In this document: positions 51,818-60,436 of the stretch, in pieces
Layout: each line of letters opens with the position of its first letter
Numbering within the stretch: the first letter of the stretch is position 1
NCBI GenBank assembly: GCA_027314915.1
Contig: DAHUZZ010000007.1
Coordinates: forward strand, 1 to 64,000
Length of the DNA stretch: 64,000 nt
Direction: 5' to 3'
DNA from: Thermoplasmata archaeon
GTDB lineage: Archaea > Thermoplasmatota > Thermoplasmata > Lutacidiplasmatales > UBA184
The notes under the pieces: generated by a model
The model's input: the letters and a program-made list of their open reading frames with translations, nothing else
Databases searched by the model: none
What the model was told of the DNA's origin: nothing
Translations under genes and position numbers: made by a program

Positions 51818-52618
51818 CTAGTAGTCGCCCAGGTTCCCGGACTCGAGCACGTGCTGCTCGACCCGGCGGAAGATCGTGCCGGCGATGCCGATGTAGATGA
51901 GCGTCGTGGCGACCGCTCCCGCGATGTCCCAGTAGAGCCCCCAGGAGAAGCCGACGTATCCGGGGAGCGTCGCGTACCGGAGGGCGTCGAGCGCCCAGGT
52001 CGGCGGCAGGAGCAGGGCGATCGGGTTGGTCCAGAAGGGCAGCAGGATGACCGGGAACATGCAGCCGGTGCCGATGTAGAAGGCGAACTCGCCGAAGTTC
52101 TGGATGAACCCGGCGTACCGGGTGTAGACGTACACGGCCGCGAGCACCACGCCGACGCTCGCGAGCGTGAGCAGCACGAAGATGAACAGGACGGCGAAGG
52201 TGAGCGGCTGCTCGACGGGCAGGGGCCGCCGGTACGCGGCCGCGACCACCAGGTAGACCAGTACGCCCCCGACCAGCCCGGTGATCGCGTTCACGATCAC
52301 CCGGCCCGAGACGACCCAGAGGTACGGGGTCGGCGTGGTGAGCGTCGGCTCGAGGGTGCCGAGCTCGCGGTCCTGCCCGGTCGCCCAGCCGCTCCCGTAC
52401 AGCGTCTGGCCCCACATGCTCATCATCGCCGCCCCGAGCACCGCCTCGAGGACGAGCACGGGACCGGCGTACCGGTAGAGCTCGAACGCGGCGAACCCGA
52501 AGACCACGGGCGCGATCGTGCTGGGGATCACCCACTGCGGGTCCGCCAGGAAGCTCAGGAAGGCGAGACGGGTGGAGGCGGAGAGCGCGCGGAGCCGCGT
52601 CCCGGAGGCGTTCGCCAC
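51818..52618 (-). CDS. ABC-2-type permease (first subunit)
   Basis: A 266-residue permease with about six helices and the amphipathic segment DRELGTLEPTLTTPTPYLW after helix 2, matching the position of the related motif in its partner. Its start directly follows the ATPase gene (adjacent coordinates), and the second permease starts 11 nt downstream. Confidence 0.85.
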   Translation of the reverse strand: MANASGTRLRALSASTRLAFLSFLADPQWVIPSTIAPVVFGFAAFELYRYAGPVLVLEAVLGAAMMSMWGQTLYGSGWATGQDRELGTLEPTLTTPTPYLWVVSGRVIVNAITGLVGGVLVYLVVAAAYRRPLPVEQPLTFAVLFIFVLLTLASVGVVLAAVYVYTRYAGFIQNFGEFAFYIGTGCMFPVILLPFWTNPIALLLPPTWALDALRYATLPGYVGFSWGLYWDIAGAVATTLIYIGIAGTIFRRVEQHVLESGNLGDY

Positions 52619-53599
52619 CTACAGCGCCTCCTCCTCCACCAGGTCGAGGTAGATGTCCTCCAACGAGGTGCGGCGCTCGCGGATCTCGATCTGGGGGCGG
52701 CCGGGGAGCGAGGACCGGACGCGGGGAAGGTCCACCTCGAGGCCACGCACCCGGAGCGTGATCCGTTCGAGGGGCCCGAACTCCTCCGTGAGGAGCCGGG
52801 AGACCCCGGGCAGCCTCCGGAGCCGATCCAGCTCCGCATCCTCGAAGTCGTGGCCCTCGAGCTCGATGGTACGGTCGCCGCCCACGAGCCCGCGGAGGGC
52901 GGCCACCGTGTCGGTCGCCACGATCCGCCCCCGGGTGAGGACGGCGATCCGCTGGCAGAGCTCCTCGGCCTCGAACATGTAGTGCGAGGTGAGGAAGATC
53001 GTGACCCCCCCCGCGACCAGGCTCCGGACGAACTTCCGGGTCTCGCGGGCGCTCTTCGGGTCGAGCCCGATCGTCGGTTCGTCCAGGAAGAGGATCTCCG
53101 GATCGTGGAGGAGCCCGCGGGCCAGGTGGAGCTTCTGCTTCATCCCCCGCGAGTACTCCTCGACGCGCCGGTCGGCCGCGTCCGACAGCCCGACCAGCTG
53201 GAGCATGTCGTCGATCCGCCGGTCCCGTCCCGCGAGCTCGATCCCGTACAGGTCCGCGAAGTACCGGAGGTTCTCGCGCCCGGAGACCCGGTTGTACAGG
53301 CCCCGCTCTCCGCCGAGGACCAGGCCGATCCGGGGGCGGATCCGGTAGGCCTCCTTCGCCACGTCGAGGCCGAGCACCTCGGCCCGTCCCGACGTGGGCA
53401 GGAGCAGCGTCGCGAGGATCTTCGTGAGCGTGGTCTTGCCCGCGCCGTTCGGGCCCAGGAGCCCGAAGATCTCGCCCCGGCGGACCTCCAGGTTCACCCC
53501 GCGGAGCGCCTCGGTGCGCACGACTTCGTTGAAGAGGAACCCCTTGCGCGCGCTGTAGACGCGCGTGAGGTCCTGGATCCGGATCGCGGGAGGCTCCAT
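52619..53599 (-). CDS. ABC transporter ATP-binding protein
   Basis: A 326-residue ATPase of the Nod/Drr type. Walker A is GPNGAGKTT, the signature EYSRGMKQKL, and Walker B ILFLDEPTIGLD, with the His in FLTSHYMFEAEEL. Its signature has Arg after Ser (YSRGMKQ), common in this subgroup. The C-terminal 90 residues form an accessory domain. The start at ATG 53599 fits a TATA-like box (CTTTGAATAG) 30 nt upstream. It is divergent from the 2-oxoacid dehydrogenase operon. An efflux role is likely. Confidence 0.92.
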   Translation of the reverse strand: MEPPAIRIQDLTRVYSARKGFLFNEVVRTEALRGVNLEVRRGEIFGLLGPNGAGKTTLTKILATLLLPTSGRAEVLGLDVAKEAYRIRPRIGLVLGGERGLYNRVSGRENLRYFADLYGIELAGRDRRIDDMLQLVGLSDAADRRVEEYSRGMKQKLHLARGLLHDPEILFLDEPTIGLDPKSARETRKFVRSLVAGGVTIFLTSHYMFEAEELCQRIAVLTRGRIVATDTVAALRGLVGGDRTIELEGHDFEDAELDRLRRLPGVSRLLTEEFGPLERITLRVRGLEVDLPRVRSSLPGRPQIEIRERRTSLEDIYLDLVEEEAL

Positions 53600-53623
53600 G
53601 GAGGGCCCCTCCGTGACGACCGC

Positions 53624-53635
53624 TCTATTCAAAGG
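53624..53635 (-). promoter_or_regulatory. TATA-like box of the third ABC operon
   Basis: The minus strand reads CCTTTGAATAGA, centred about 30 nt before the ATG at 53599. Confidence 0.45.
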
Positions 53636-53783
53636 TTGCAGCATCCGACAGGGACGGCCGGACCCCGTACAAGCCCTCACGGCAGGCGAGGGCTGGCTCC
53701 CTCCGTGGAGGTGGCCGACCGGTTCCGCTTCCGGGCCCGAGCCCGGGGCGCCGGAACGGCCGGCGCGGAGCGCTCCGGCCAGT

Positions 53784-53792
53784 CTTTATATC
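53784..53792 (+). promoter_or_regulatory. strong TATA box of the 2-oxoacid dehydrogenase operon
   Basis: CTTTATATC lies 31-39 nt before the ATG at 53823, leaving a leader of about 10 nt. No other strong promoter was seen within the next 7.5 kb. Confidence 0.6.
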
Positions 53793-53822
53793 ACGACCTT
53801 CGCGTGCGGCCGTCGAGCTCTC

Positions 53823-54902
53823 ATGGCCGAAGCCTCCACGACCCCCGAGGCGAGCCCCCGGACGCCGGCCGAGGACCTTTCACCGGACCAGCTCCGGGCC
53901 GCCTACCGGCTGATGGTCCTCGCGCGCTCCGTGGACGAGCGGTGCCTGGCCCTGCAACGCCAGGGTCGGATCGGGTTCTACGCCCCGCTCCAGGGCCAGG
54001 AGGCGGCGCAGGTCGGATGCGCCTGGGCGCTGCGGCCGGAGGACTGGATCTTCCCCGCCTACCGGGAGATCGCGGTCGCGCTCGTGCGGGGCGTCCCGCT
54101 GCAGGCCATCATCGACCAATTCTACGGCAACGCCGAGGACGAGGTCAAGGGTCGGCAGATGCCGAACCACTTCGGCTACCGCCAGTTCCGTTTCGTCACC
54201 GCGTCGAGCCCCGTCGGGACCCAGATCACGCAGGCGGTCGGGACGGCGATGGCGGCCAAGATGCGGAAGGAGCCCATCGTCACGATCTCCTTCTTCGGGG
54301 ACGGGACGACGAGCTCGAACGACTTCCACGCCGGGCTCAACTTCGCGGGCGTCTTCCAGGCGCCCTCGATCTTCTTCATCCAGAACAACCAGTGGGCGAT
54401 CTCGCTCCCGCGGGAACGCCAGACGCGCAGCGCGACGCTCGCGGAGAAGGCGCAGGCCTACGGGATCGCGGGGGTCGTCGTCGACGGGATGGACCTCTCC
54501 GCCGTCTACCGGGTCGTCCGCGAGGCCCGGGAACGGGCGCTCTCGGGGGGCGGGCCCACCCTGATCGAGGCGCAGGTCTACCGGCTCGGTCCGCACTCCA
54601 CCTCGGACGATCCGAAGCGGTACCGCACCGAGGCGGAGCTCGCCGAGTGGAAGGGACGGGACCCGATCGCCCGGATGAAGCAGCAGCTGCTCTCCTCGGG
54701 CGACCTGACCGAGGCGCAGGACCAGGAGTACTGGGGGGAGGCGCGCGAGCAGCTCGCCTCCGTCATCAAGCACGCCGAGAGCGTTCCCCCGGTCGCCCCC
54801 TCCACGCTCTTCGAGGACCTCTTCGCCCGGCCGACCCCGGCGCTCGAGGAGCAGCGGGCCGAACTCGAGCGCCTTCTCTCGGAGGGCGTGGTGAAACCAT
54901 GA
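53823..54902 (+). CDS. 2-oxoacid dehydrogenase E1 alpha subunit (first copy)
   Basis: A 359-residue thiamine diphosphate subunit that decarboxylates pyruvate or branched-chain 2-oxoacids with E1 beta. The ThDP motif runs from SFFGDGTTSSNDFH to FFIQNNQWAIS. LQRQGRIGFYAPLQGQEAAQ and SPVGTQITQAVG are E1-alpha signatures, and YRLGPHSTSDDPKRYR is the phosphorylation-loop region. The chain continues about 60 residues after it, as in bacterial branched-chain types. Its stop overlaps the E1 beta start (ATGA). A second E1 alpha lies downstream. Confidence 0.93.
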   Translation: MAEASTTPEASPRTPAEDLSPDQLRAAYRLMVLARSVDERCLALQRQGRIGFYAPLQGQEAAQVGCAWALRPEDWIFPAYREIAVALVRGVPLQAIIDQFYGNAEDEVKGRQMPNHFGYRQFRFVTASSPVGTQITQAVGTAMAAKMRKEPIVTISFFGDGTTSSNDFHAGLNFAGVFQAPSIFFIQNNQWAISLPRERQTRSATLAEKAQAYGIAGVVVDGMDLSAVYRVVREARERALSGGGPTLIEAQVYRLGPHSTSDDPKRYRTEAELAEWKGRDPIARMKQQLLSSGDLTEAQDQEYWGEAREQLASVIKHAESVPPVAPSTLFEDLFARPTPALEEQRAELERLLSEGVVKP

Positions 54903-55876
54903 GCGAGCTCACTCTCGTGCAGGCCGTGAACCGCGGCCTCCAGCAGGCGATGCGCGCCGACCCGGACGTCGTCCTCCTCGGCGAGGACATCGGGGTGAAC
55001 GGTGGGGTGTTCCGGGCGACCGAGGGGCTCCAGAAGGAGTTCGGCGCCGACCGGGTGATCGACACCCCGCTCTCCGAGACCGGGATCGTCGGCACCGCCA
55101 TCGGGATGGCGCTCTACGGCCTCAAGCCGGTGCCCGAGATCCAGTTCCAGGACTTCATCTACCCGGCCTTCGACCAGATCGTGAGCGAGCTCGCCAAGTT
55201 CCGGTACCGGTCGGGCGGACAGTACCCCTGCCATGTGGTGCTCCGGGCGCCGTACGGGGGCGGGATCAAGGGCGGGCTTTACCACTCGCAGAGCGCCGAG
55301 GCCTACTTCGCGCACACCTCGGGGCTCAAGGTCGTGATCCCGAGCACGCCGGCCGACGCCAAGGGGCTGCTCCTCTCCGCGATCCACGACGAGGACCCGG
55401 TGCTGTTCTTCGAGCCGAAGCGGATCTACCGGGCGGTGACCGGCGAGGTGCCCGACGGGGACGTGCGGGTCCCGATCGGCACCGCGAGCATCGTGCGGGA
55501 CGGGACCGACGTGAGCCTCTTCGCCTACGGGGCGATGATCCCGCCGACGCTCAAGGCCGCCGAGAGCCTGGAGTCGGAGGGGATCTCCGCGGAGGTCATC
55601 GACCTGAGGACGCTCTCCCCGCTCGACGAGAAGGCGGTGCTCACCTCGGTCGAGAAGACCGGCCGCGCGGTCATCGTGCACGAAGCCCCCCGGTTCTGCG
55701 GGTACGGGGCCGAGCTCGCGGCGATCCTCGCGGAGAAGGCCTTCTTCTCGCTCAAGGCCCCCATCCAGCGCGTCACCGGCTGGGACACTCCGTTCCCCTA
55801 CGCCCTCGAGCATCTGTACCTGCCGAACGCCGAGCGGATCGTCCACGCGGCGCGCTCGACCGCCCGGGCCGGGTGA
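54899..55876 (+). CDS. 2-oxoacid dehydrogenase E1 beta subunit
   Basis: A 325-residue partner of E1 alpha. VVLLGEDIGVNGGVFRATEG, DTPLSETGIVGTAIGMALYG and KPVPEIQFQDFIYPAFDQI are standard beta-subunit motifs, and the C-terminal transketolase domain contains VEKTGRAVIVHEAPRFCGYG. The start overlaps the first E1 alpha stop; E2 follows 12 nt later. It is the only beta subunit in the operon, so both E1 alphas must use it unless another lies elsewhere. Confidence 0.94.
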   Translation: MSELTLVQAVNRGLQQAMRADPDVVLLGEDIGVNGGVFRATEGLQKEFGADRVIDTPLSETGIVGTAIGMALYGLKPVPEIQFQDFIYPAFDQIVSELAKFRYRSGGQYPCHVVLRAPYGGGIKGGLYHSQSAEAYFAHTSGLKVVIPSTPADAKGLLLSAIHDEDPVLFFEPKRIYRAVTGEVPDGDVRVPIGTASIVRDGTDVSLFAYGAMIPPTLKAAESLESEGISAEVIDLRTLSPLDEKAVLTSVEKTGRAVIVHEAPRFCGYGAELAAILAEKAFFSLKAPIQRVTGWDTPFPYALEHLYLPNAERIVHAARSTARAG

Positions 55877-55888
55877 GGGAACGGATCC

Positions 55889-57277
55889 ATGACGTTCGAG
55901 TTCCGGCTCCCCGACATCGGGGAGGGGGTCGCCGAGGGCGAGGTGGTCCACTGGTTCGTCGAGGAGGGCGGATCGATCCAGGAGGACGCCCCGCTCGTCT
56001 CCGTCCTGACCGACAAGGCGAACGTCGAGATCCCCTCGCCGCGCGGCGGCCGCATCGCGAAGCTGCACGCGAAGGAGGGCGAGAAGGTCAAGGTGGGCGC
56101 GCTCCTGGTCACGATCGAGGAGGCGGGGGCGACCGGGCCCGCCCCCGCCGCGGGCCAGACCCCGACCCCCGCCGCGGGCCCCTCCGGAGGCACGGCCGAG
56201 ACGGCCTCCTCCCGCGGAGCCGCGACTCCCTCGGCCGCAGTGCCTCCGCCGACCGCGGCTCCCCCGCCCACCCCGGCGCCCGCGGCGTCGGCGCGCGTCC
56301 TCGCCGCGCCGTACGTCCGACGCCTCGCCGCCGAGCGCGGGATCGACCTGTCCCAACTGCGTGGATCGGGGCCCAACGGGCGGATCACCGAGCAGGACCT
56401 GGACCATCCCACCCCCACGCCGGTCGCCGCTCCGGCGCCCGCACCCGCGGCGGCCCCCGCGGCCCGGGCGGTGCCCGAGGGGGCACCGGCCCCACGAACG
56501 GAGCCCGCCCACGCCCCCACCCCTTCGCGCGGCGCCCCCCCGAGCGCCGGCCCGCCCGTCGCGGCGGGCGCGGACGACGAGAGGATCCCGATCCGGGGCC
56601 TTCGGCGGGTCATCTCCGAGCACATGACCGAGGCGACCCACCGGGCCGCCCATTTCACCTACGTCGAGGAGATCGACGTTTCCGAGCTCGTGCGGACGCG
56701 CGAGAAGATGGCCCAGCACCTGGAGAAGCAGGGCACGCGGCTCACCTTCCTGCCGTTCATCATGAAGGCGGTGGTCGCGGGGCTCCGGGCCCACCCGCAG
56801 ATGAACGCGAGCATGGACGACGAGAAGAACGAGCTCGTCGTGCATCACCGCTACCACCTGGGGATCGCGATGGCCGCCCCGGAAGGGCTGATCGTGCCCG
56901 TGGTGCGCGAGGTGGACTCGAAGAGCGTCGGGCGGCTCGCCCGCGAGCTCCAGGACCTCAGCGAGCGCGGCCGCGCCGGAAAGCTCGGACGGTCCGAGCT
57001 CACGGGCAGCACCTTCACCATCACGAGCCTGGGCTCCCTTGGCGGCGTGCTCGCGACCCCCATCCTCAACTACCCGGAGGTCGCGATCCTCGGCGTCCAC
57101 AAGATCGTGCGCCGCCCGGTGTACCGGACCGACGGCACGCTCGGTCCGGCGGACCTGATGAACCTCTCCGTCTCGCTCGACCACCGGGTCATCGACGGGA
57201 TCGTCGGCGCCCAGTTCCTGAGCGTGGTCAAGGCGAACCTGGAGGACCCGCACCTGCTCTTCTCCGAGCTCGCCTGA
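55889..57277 (+). CDS. dihydrolipoamide acyltransferase (E2)
   Basis: A 462-residue core subunit with one lipoyl domain (1-80, Lys43 in LTDKANVEIPSP). An Ala/Pro linker leads to a peripheral subunit-binding domain (APYVRRLAAERGIDLSQLRG, about 133-170), and a second Ala/Pro linker to the acyltransferase domain (230-462). The catalytic His432 lies in LDHRVIDG, with Ile where most have Val. The inner-core SSFTITSLG-like segment GSTFTITSLGSLGGV is present. Its stop overlaps the second E1 alpha start by one base. Confidence 0.95.
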   Translation: MTFEFRLPDIGEGVAEGEVVHWFVEEGGSIQEDAPLVSVLTDKANVEIPSPRGGRIAKLHAKEGEKVKVGALLVTIEEAGATGPAPAAGQTPTPAAGPSGGTAETASSRGAATPSAAVPPPTAAPPPTPAPAASARVLAAPYVRRLAAERGIDLSQLRGSGPNGRITEQDLDHPTPTPVAAPAPAPAAAPAARAVPEGAPAPRTEPAHAPTPSRGAPPSAGPPVAAGADDERIPIRGLRRVISEHMTEATHRAAHFTYVEEIDVSELVRTREKMAQHLEKQGTRLTFLPFIMKAVVAGLRAHPQMNASMDDEKNELVVHHRYHLGIAMAAPEGLIVPVVREVDSKSVGRLARELQDLSERGRAGKLGRSELTGSTFTITSLGSLGGVLATPILNYPEVAILGVHKIVRRPVYRTDGTLGPADLMNLSVSLDHRVIDGIVGAQFLSVVKANLEDPHLLFSELA

Positions 57278-58344
57278 TGACCGCCGCGGCGGCGCTCGAG
57301 GGGACGGTCCCGCTCCCCTACGGCCCCCCGGAGCTCTTGGCCGCGCTCGGCGAACGGTGGAGCGAGCAGCTGGTGAGCGCCTACCGTTGGATGACGCTCG
57401 CCCGGGCCCTCGACGGCCGGATGCTCGGGCTCCAGCGCCAGGGCCGGATCGGCTTCTACGGCCCGGCGACCGGCCAGGAGGCGGTGGGGGTCGGTGCCGG
57501 GCTCGCGAGCCGGCCGGAGGACTGGATCGTCCCGGGGCTGCGGGAGCAGCTCATCGCGCTCGTGCGCGGGCACCCGCTCGGCCGGTACGTGGACCACCTC
57601 TTCGCGAACGACCGGGACCCGGCGCGGGGCCGCCAGATGCCCTGCCACCCGAGCGCCCGGGAGGTCCATTACGTGTCGATGTCGAGCGTGATCGGCACCC
57701 AGATCACCCACGGGGTCGGGATCGGCTTCGCGCTCCAGCGGTCGAAGGACCCCGGGGTGGCCTTCACCTTCTTCGGCGACGGGGCCACCAGCTCGAACGA
57801 TTTCCACGCCGGGCTCAACTTCGCGGGCGTCTACCGGCTCCCCGTCGTCTTCTGCTGCACCAACAACCAGTGGGCGATCTCGCTGCCGGTCGAGCGCCAG
57901 ACCCGGGTCGAGCGGCTCTCCGACAAGGCGCCCGCCTACGGGATCCCCGGACGCCGGGTCGACGGGACCGACCTCATCGCCGTGATGGACGCGCTCCTCG
58001 CGGCGGGCGCGAGCGCGCGGGCGGGCGAGGGACCCACCCTCCTCGAGTTCGTGGTCTACCGGATGACCCCCCACTCGAGCTCCGACGACCCGTCCCGCTA
58101 CCAGGCCCCGGACTGGATGCTGCGGGCCCAGGCGCACGATCCCTACCGGCGGCTCGAGCAGCTCATCGACGCCCTCGGGCTCCTCTCCTCCGGGGCGCGC
58201 GCGGAGGTCGCGGCGGGGGCCGACGAGCAGGTGAAGCAGGCGATCCAGGAGGCGGAGCAGGTCGGTCCCCCGAGCGCCGAGTCGCTCACGACCGATGTCT
58301 GGGCGACCGGGCCCCGGCCCGCCGGTCCCGCCGGGGAGGCGTGA
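57277..58344 (+). CDS. 2-oxoacid dehydrogenase E1 alpha subunit (second copy)
   Basis: A 355-residue paralogue of the first E1 alpha with the same ThDP block (TFFGDGATSSNDFHAGLNFA, then CTNNQWAIS). It differs at the substrate side: GLREQLIALVRGHPLGRYVD replaces the AYREIAVALVRG region, and the loop is YRMTPHSSSDDPSRYQ. The extension after the loop is about 80 residues. The two copies are clearly diverged, so they are not a recent duplication. Sharing E1 beta, E2 and E3 could give the complex two substrate ranges. It starts in TGATG with the E2 stop. Confidence 0.93.
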   Translation: MTAAAALEGTVPLPYGPPELLAALGERWSEQLVSAYRWMTLARALDGRMLGLQRQGRIGFYGPATGQEAVGVGAGLASRPEDWIVPGLREQLIALVRGHPLGRYVDHLFANDRDPARGRQMPCHPSAREVHYVSMSSVIGTQITHGVGIGFALQRSKDPGVAFTFFGDGATSSNDFHAGLNFAGVYRLPVVFCCTNNQWAISLPVERQTRVERLSDKAPAYGIPGRRVDGTDLIAVMDALLAAGASARAGEGPTLLEFVVYRMTPHSSSDDPSRYQAPDWMLRAQAHDPYRRLEQLIDALGLLSSGARAEVAAGADEQVKQAIQEAEQVGPPSAESLTTDVWATGPRPAGPAGEA

Positions 58345-58347
58345 CGG

Positions 58348-59799
58348 ATGGCCGGCACCTACGCGCGCGAGACCGAGCTCCTCGTCATCGGGGGGGGGCC
58401 GGGCGGCTACATGGCCGCGATCCGGGCCGGGCAGCTCGGCAAGAAGGTCCTCCTCATCGAGCGGGACGAGCTCGGCGGGGAGTGCCTCAACCGGGGCTGC
58501 ATCCCCTCGAAGGCGCTCCTGCATGCCGGTGCCCTCTTCCACGAGGTCCGCACGCTCGGCCCCGAGATCGGGGTCGTCGCGGGCTCCCTCGCCTTCGACA
58601 TGGCGAAGGCCCAGGCCTCGAAGCAGGCGCTCGTGGCGAAGGAGCGGCAGGGCGTGGCGCTCCTGCTCAAGTCCGCCGGCGTCCAGGTCCTGAAGGGCAG
58701 CGCCCGGTTCACCGGGCCCCGCTCCGCGGAGTACATCGCCCCCGACGATGGCCGGGAGCGGATCGACTTCGGGGACGCCGTGATCGCGACGGGGGGCGTG
58801 CCGCTGGTCCTTCCCGGGTTCGAGCCGGACGGCCGGCAGGTGCTGACCGCCACGGACCTGCTCGACCTGAAGCAGCTGCCGAAGTCCCTCCTCGTCCTCG
58901 GCGGGGGCGTGAGCGGCTGCGAGCTCGGCGAGTTCTGCGCCCAGGCGGGCGTTGCCGTGACCATCGTCGAGCTCCTCCCGCAGCTCCTCCCCGGGCTCGA
59001 TCCCGATCTCGCCCGGGAGCTCACGGGGGCGTTCGAGAGGCTCGGCATCGCCGTGCGGACCGGGCACCGGGCGACCGGGGTGCGGCGCGACGCGGAGGGC
59101 GTGGTGCTCGGGGTGACCGCCCCCGACGGAGCCGCGAGCGAGCTCCGCGCCGAGCAGCTCTTCCTGACCATCGGCAAGCGCGCGGCCACGAAGGAGCTCG
59201 GGCTCGGCGAGGCCGGCGTGGAGGCGGACCCGCGGACGGGGGCCGTCCGGGTCGATGACCAGCAGCGGACCAACGTCCCGCACATCTTCGCGGTCGGGGA
59301 TGTGGGCCGGCTCCCGATGCTCGCCCACAAGGCCTACCGGGAGGGGATCGTCGCCGCCGAGGTCATCGCGGGGAGGACGACCCGGTACAATTTCCAGGTC
59401 ATCCCCTCGGTGGTCTTCACCACGCCCGAGATCGCCTCGGTGGGCCTGACCCTTGCCGAGGCGACGTCGGGAGGCTACGCCGCGGCGCGCGAGGCGCGCT
59501 TCCCCTACGCGGCGCTCGGCCGCGCCCACGCCTACCACGCGACCCAGGGGTTCCTCAAGGTCGTGGGCGACGATGCGTCGGGTCTCTTCCTGGGGCTCCA
59601 CGCGGTGGGCCGCAGCTCCGGCGAGTTCGCCGCGGAGGCCGCGCTCGCGATCGAGATGGGCGCGACGGTGCGCGACGTCGCCCAGACGATCCACCCGCAC
59701 CCGACGTTCTCCGAGCTGGTGCAGGAGGCGGCGCTCCTCTGGCTCCACGAGCCGATGCACGTCGCCCAGCGGAGGCGCGAGGTTGCCCGACGTCCGTGA
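58348..59799 (+). CDS. lpdA: dihydrolipoamide dehydrogenase (E3)
   Basis: A 483-residue flavoprotein that reoxidises the lipoyl arm with NAD+. The FAD site is LLVIGGGPGGYMAAIRAGQL, the redox disulfide GGECLNRGCIPSK (Cys46, Cys51), and the NAD domain LLVLGGGVSGCELGEF. NVPHIFAVGDVGR is the second FAD motif. The C-terminal dimer domain ends with TIHPHPTFSELVQEAAL, supplying the active-site His-Glu pair. It starts 3 nt after the second E1 alpha and overlaps lipB. Confidence 0.95.
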   Translation: MAGTYARETELLVIGGGPGGYMAAIRAGQLGKKVLLIERDELGGECLNRGCIPSKALLHAGALFHEVRTLGPEIGVVAGSLAFDMAKAQASKQALVAKERQGVALLLKSAGVQVLKGSARFTGPRSAEYIAPDDGRERIDFGDAVIATGGVPLVLPGFEPDGRQVLTATDLLDLKQLPKSLLVLGGGVSGCELGEFCAQAGVAVTIVELLPQLLPGLDPDLARELTGAFERLGIAVRTGHRATGVRRDAEGVVLGVTAPDGAASELRAEQLFLTIGKRAATKELGLGEAGVEADPRTGAVRVDDQQRTNVPHIFAVGDVGRLPMLAHKAYREGIVAAEVIAGRTTRYNFQVIPSVVFTTPEIASVGLTLAEATSGGYAAAREARFPYAALGRAHAYHATQGFLKVVGDDASGLFLGLHAVGRSSGEFAAEAALAIEMGATVRDVAQTIHPHPTFSELVQEAALLWLHEPMHVAQRRREVARRP

Positions 59800-60436
59800 G
59801 TGGGGGCTCCGCGAGTACGCGCCCGCCCTCGAGGCGATGCGCGCGCTGCGGGCGGCCCGCCAGCGGGGCGAGGTCGGGGATACGCTGCTCCTCCTGGAGC
59901 ACCCCCCGGTGGTCACCGTCGGGGTCCAGGGGAACGAGGGGGAGCCCGCTCCGGAGGGGCTACATGTCTACCGCGTGGAGCGCGGCGGGAAGTCGACCTA
60001 CCACGGTCCCGGCCAGCTCGTCGGGTACCCCATCGTGGACCTGGGCCCCCGCGGCCGGGACGTGCGCAGGTTCGTCCGCGAGGTCGAGCAGATCGTGATC
60101 GACGCGCTCGCCGAGGTGGGCGTACCGGCCGGGAGGCGGGAGGGCCGGCGGGGGGTCTGGACGGGGACGGAGCGCAAGATCGCCTCCGTGGGGATCGCGG
60201 TCGAGGGCTGGATCACCTTCCACGGGTTCGCCCTCAACGTCGTCAACGACCTCCGCCCGTTCGAGCTCATCCAACCGTGCGGGTTCGACGGCCGTATCAT
60301 GACCTCGGTGAGCCGGGAGCTCGGGCGCCCGGTGCCGGTCTCCGATCTCGTCGCCCCGGTGCGCCGCGCGTGGGACGCCCTCTTCGGGGCCCCGCCCGGA
60401 GCGCCCGGGCCGGTCGCCGCGGTCGCGTCGGCATGA
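59783..60436 (+). CDS. lipB: lipoyl(octanoyl) transferase
   Basis: A 217-residue enzyme that moves octanoate from acyl carrier to the lipoyl domain of E2. YRVERGGKSTYHGPGQLVGY is the substrate motif. The catalytic Lys132 and Cys166 lie in ERKIASVGIAV and LIQPCGFDGRIMTS. The predicted start is TTG at 59783, overlapping the E3 end by 17 nt, since no ATG or GTG fits the family N-terminus. Lipoyl synthase (lipA) is not in the window. Presence in this operon shows the cell makes lipoate itself. The stop overlaps the next gene in ATGA. Confidence 0.93.
   Translation: MPDVREWGLREYAPALEAMRALRAARQRGEVGDTLLLLEHPPVVTVGVQGNEGEPAPEGLHVYRVERGGKSTYHGPGQLVGYPIVDLGPRGRDVRRFVREVEQIVIDALAEVGVPAGRREGRRGVWTGTERKIASVGIAVEGWITFHGFALNVVNDLRPFELIQPCGFDGRIMTSVSRELGRPVPVSDLVAPVRRAWDALFGAPPGAPGPVAAVASA

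Noticed and set aside
53823-58344. The two E1 alpha genes as a recent tandem duplication or assembly repeat
   Set aside because: They differ widely outside the ThDP motif and are separated by E1 beta and E2.
57070-59916. A 948-codon minus-strand frame opposite the dehydrogenase operon
   Set aside because: Antisense to E2, E1 alpha and E3, all with catalytic motifs. It has no motif of its own.
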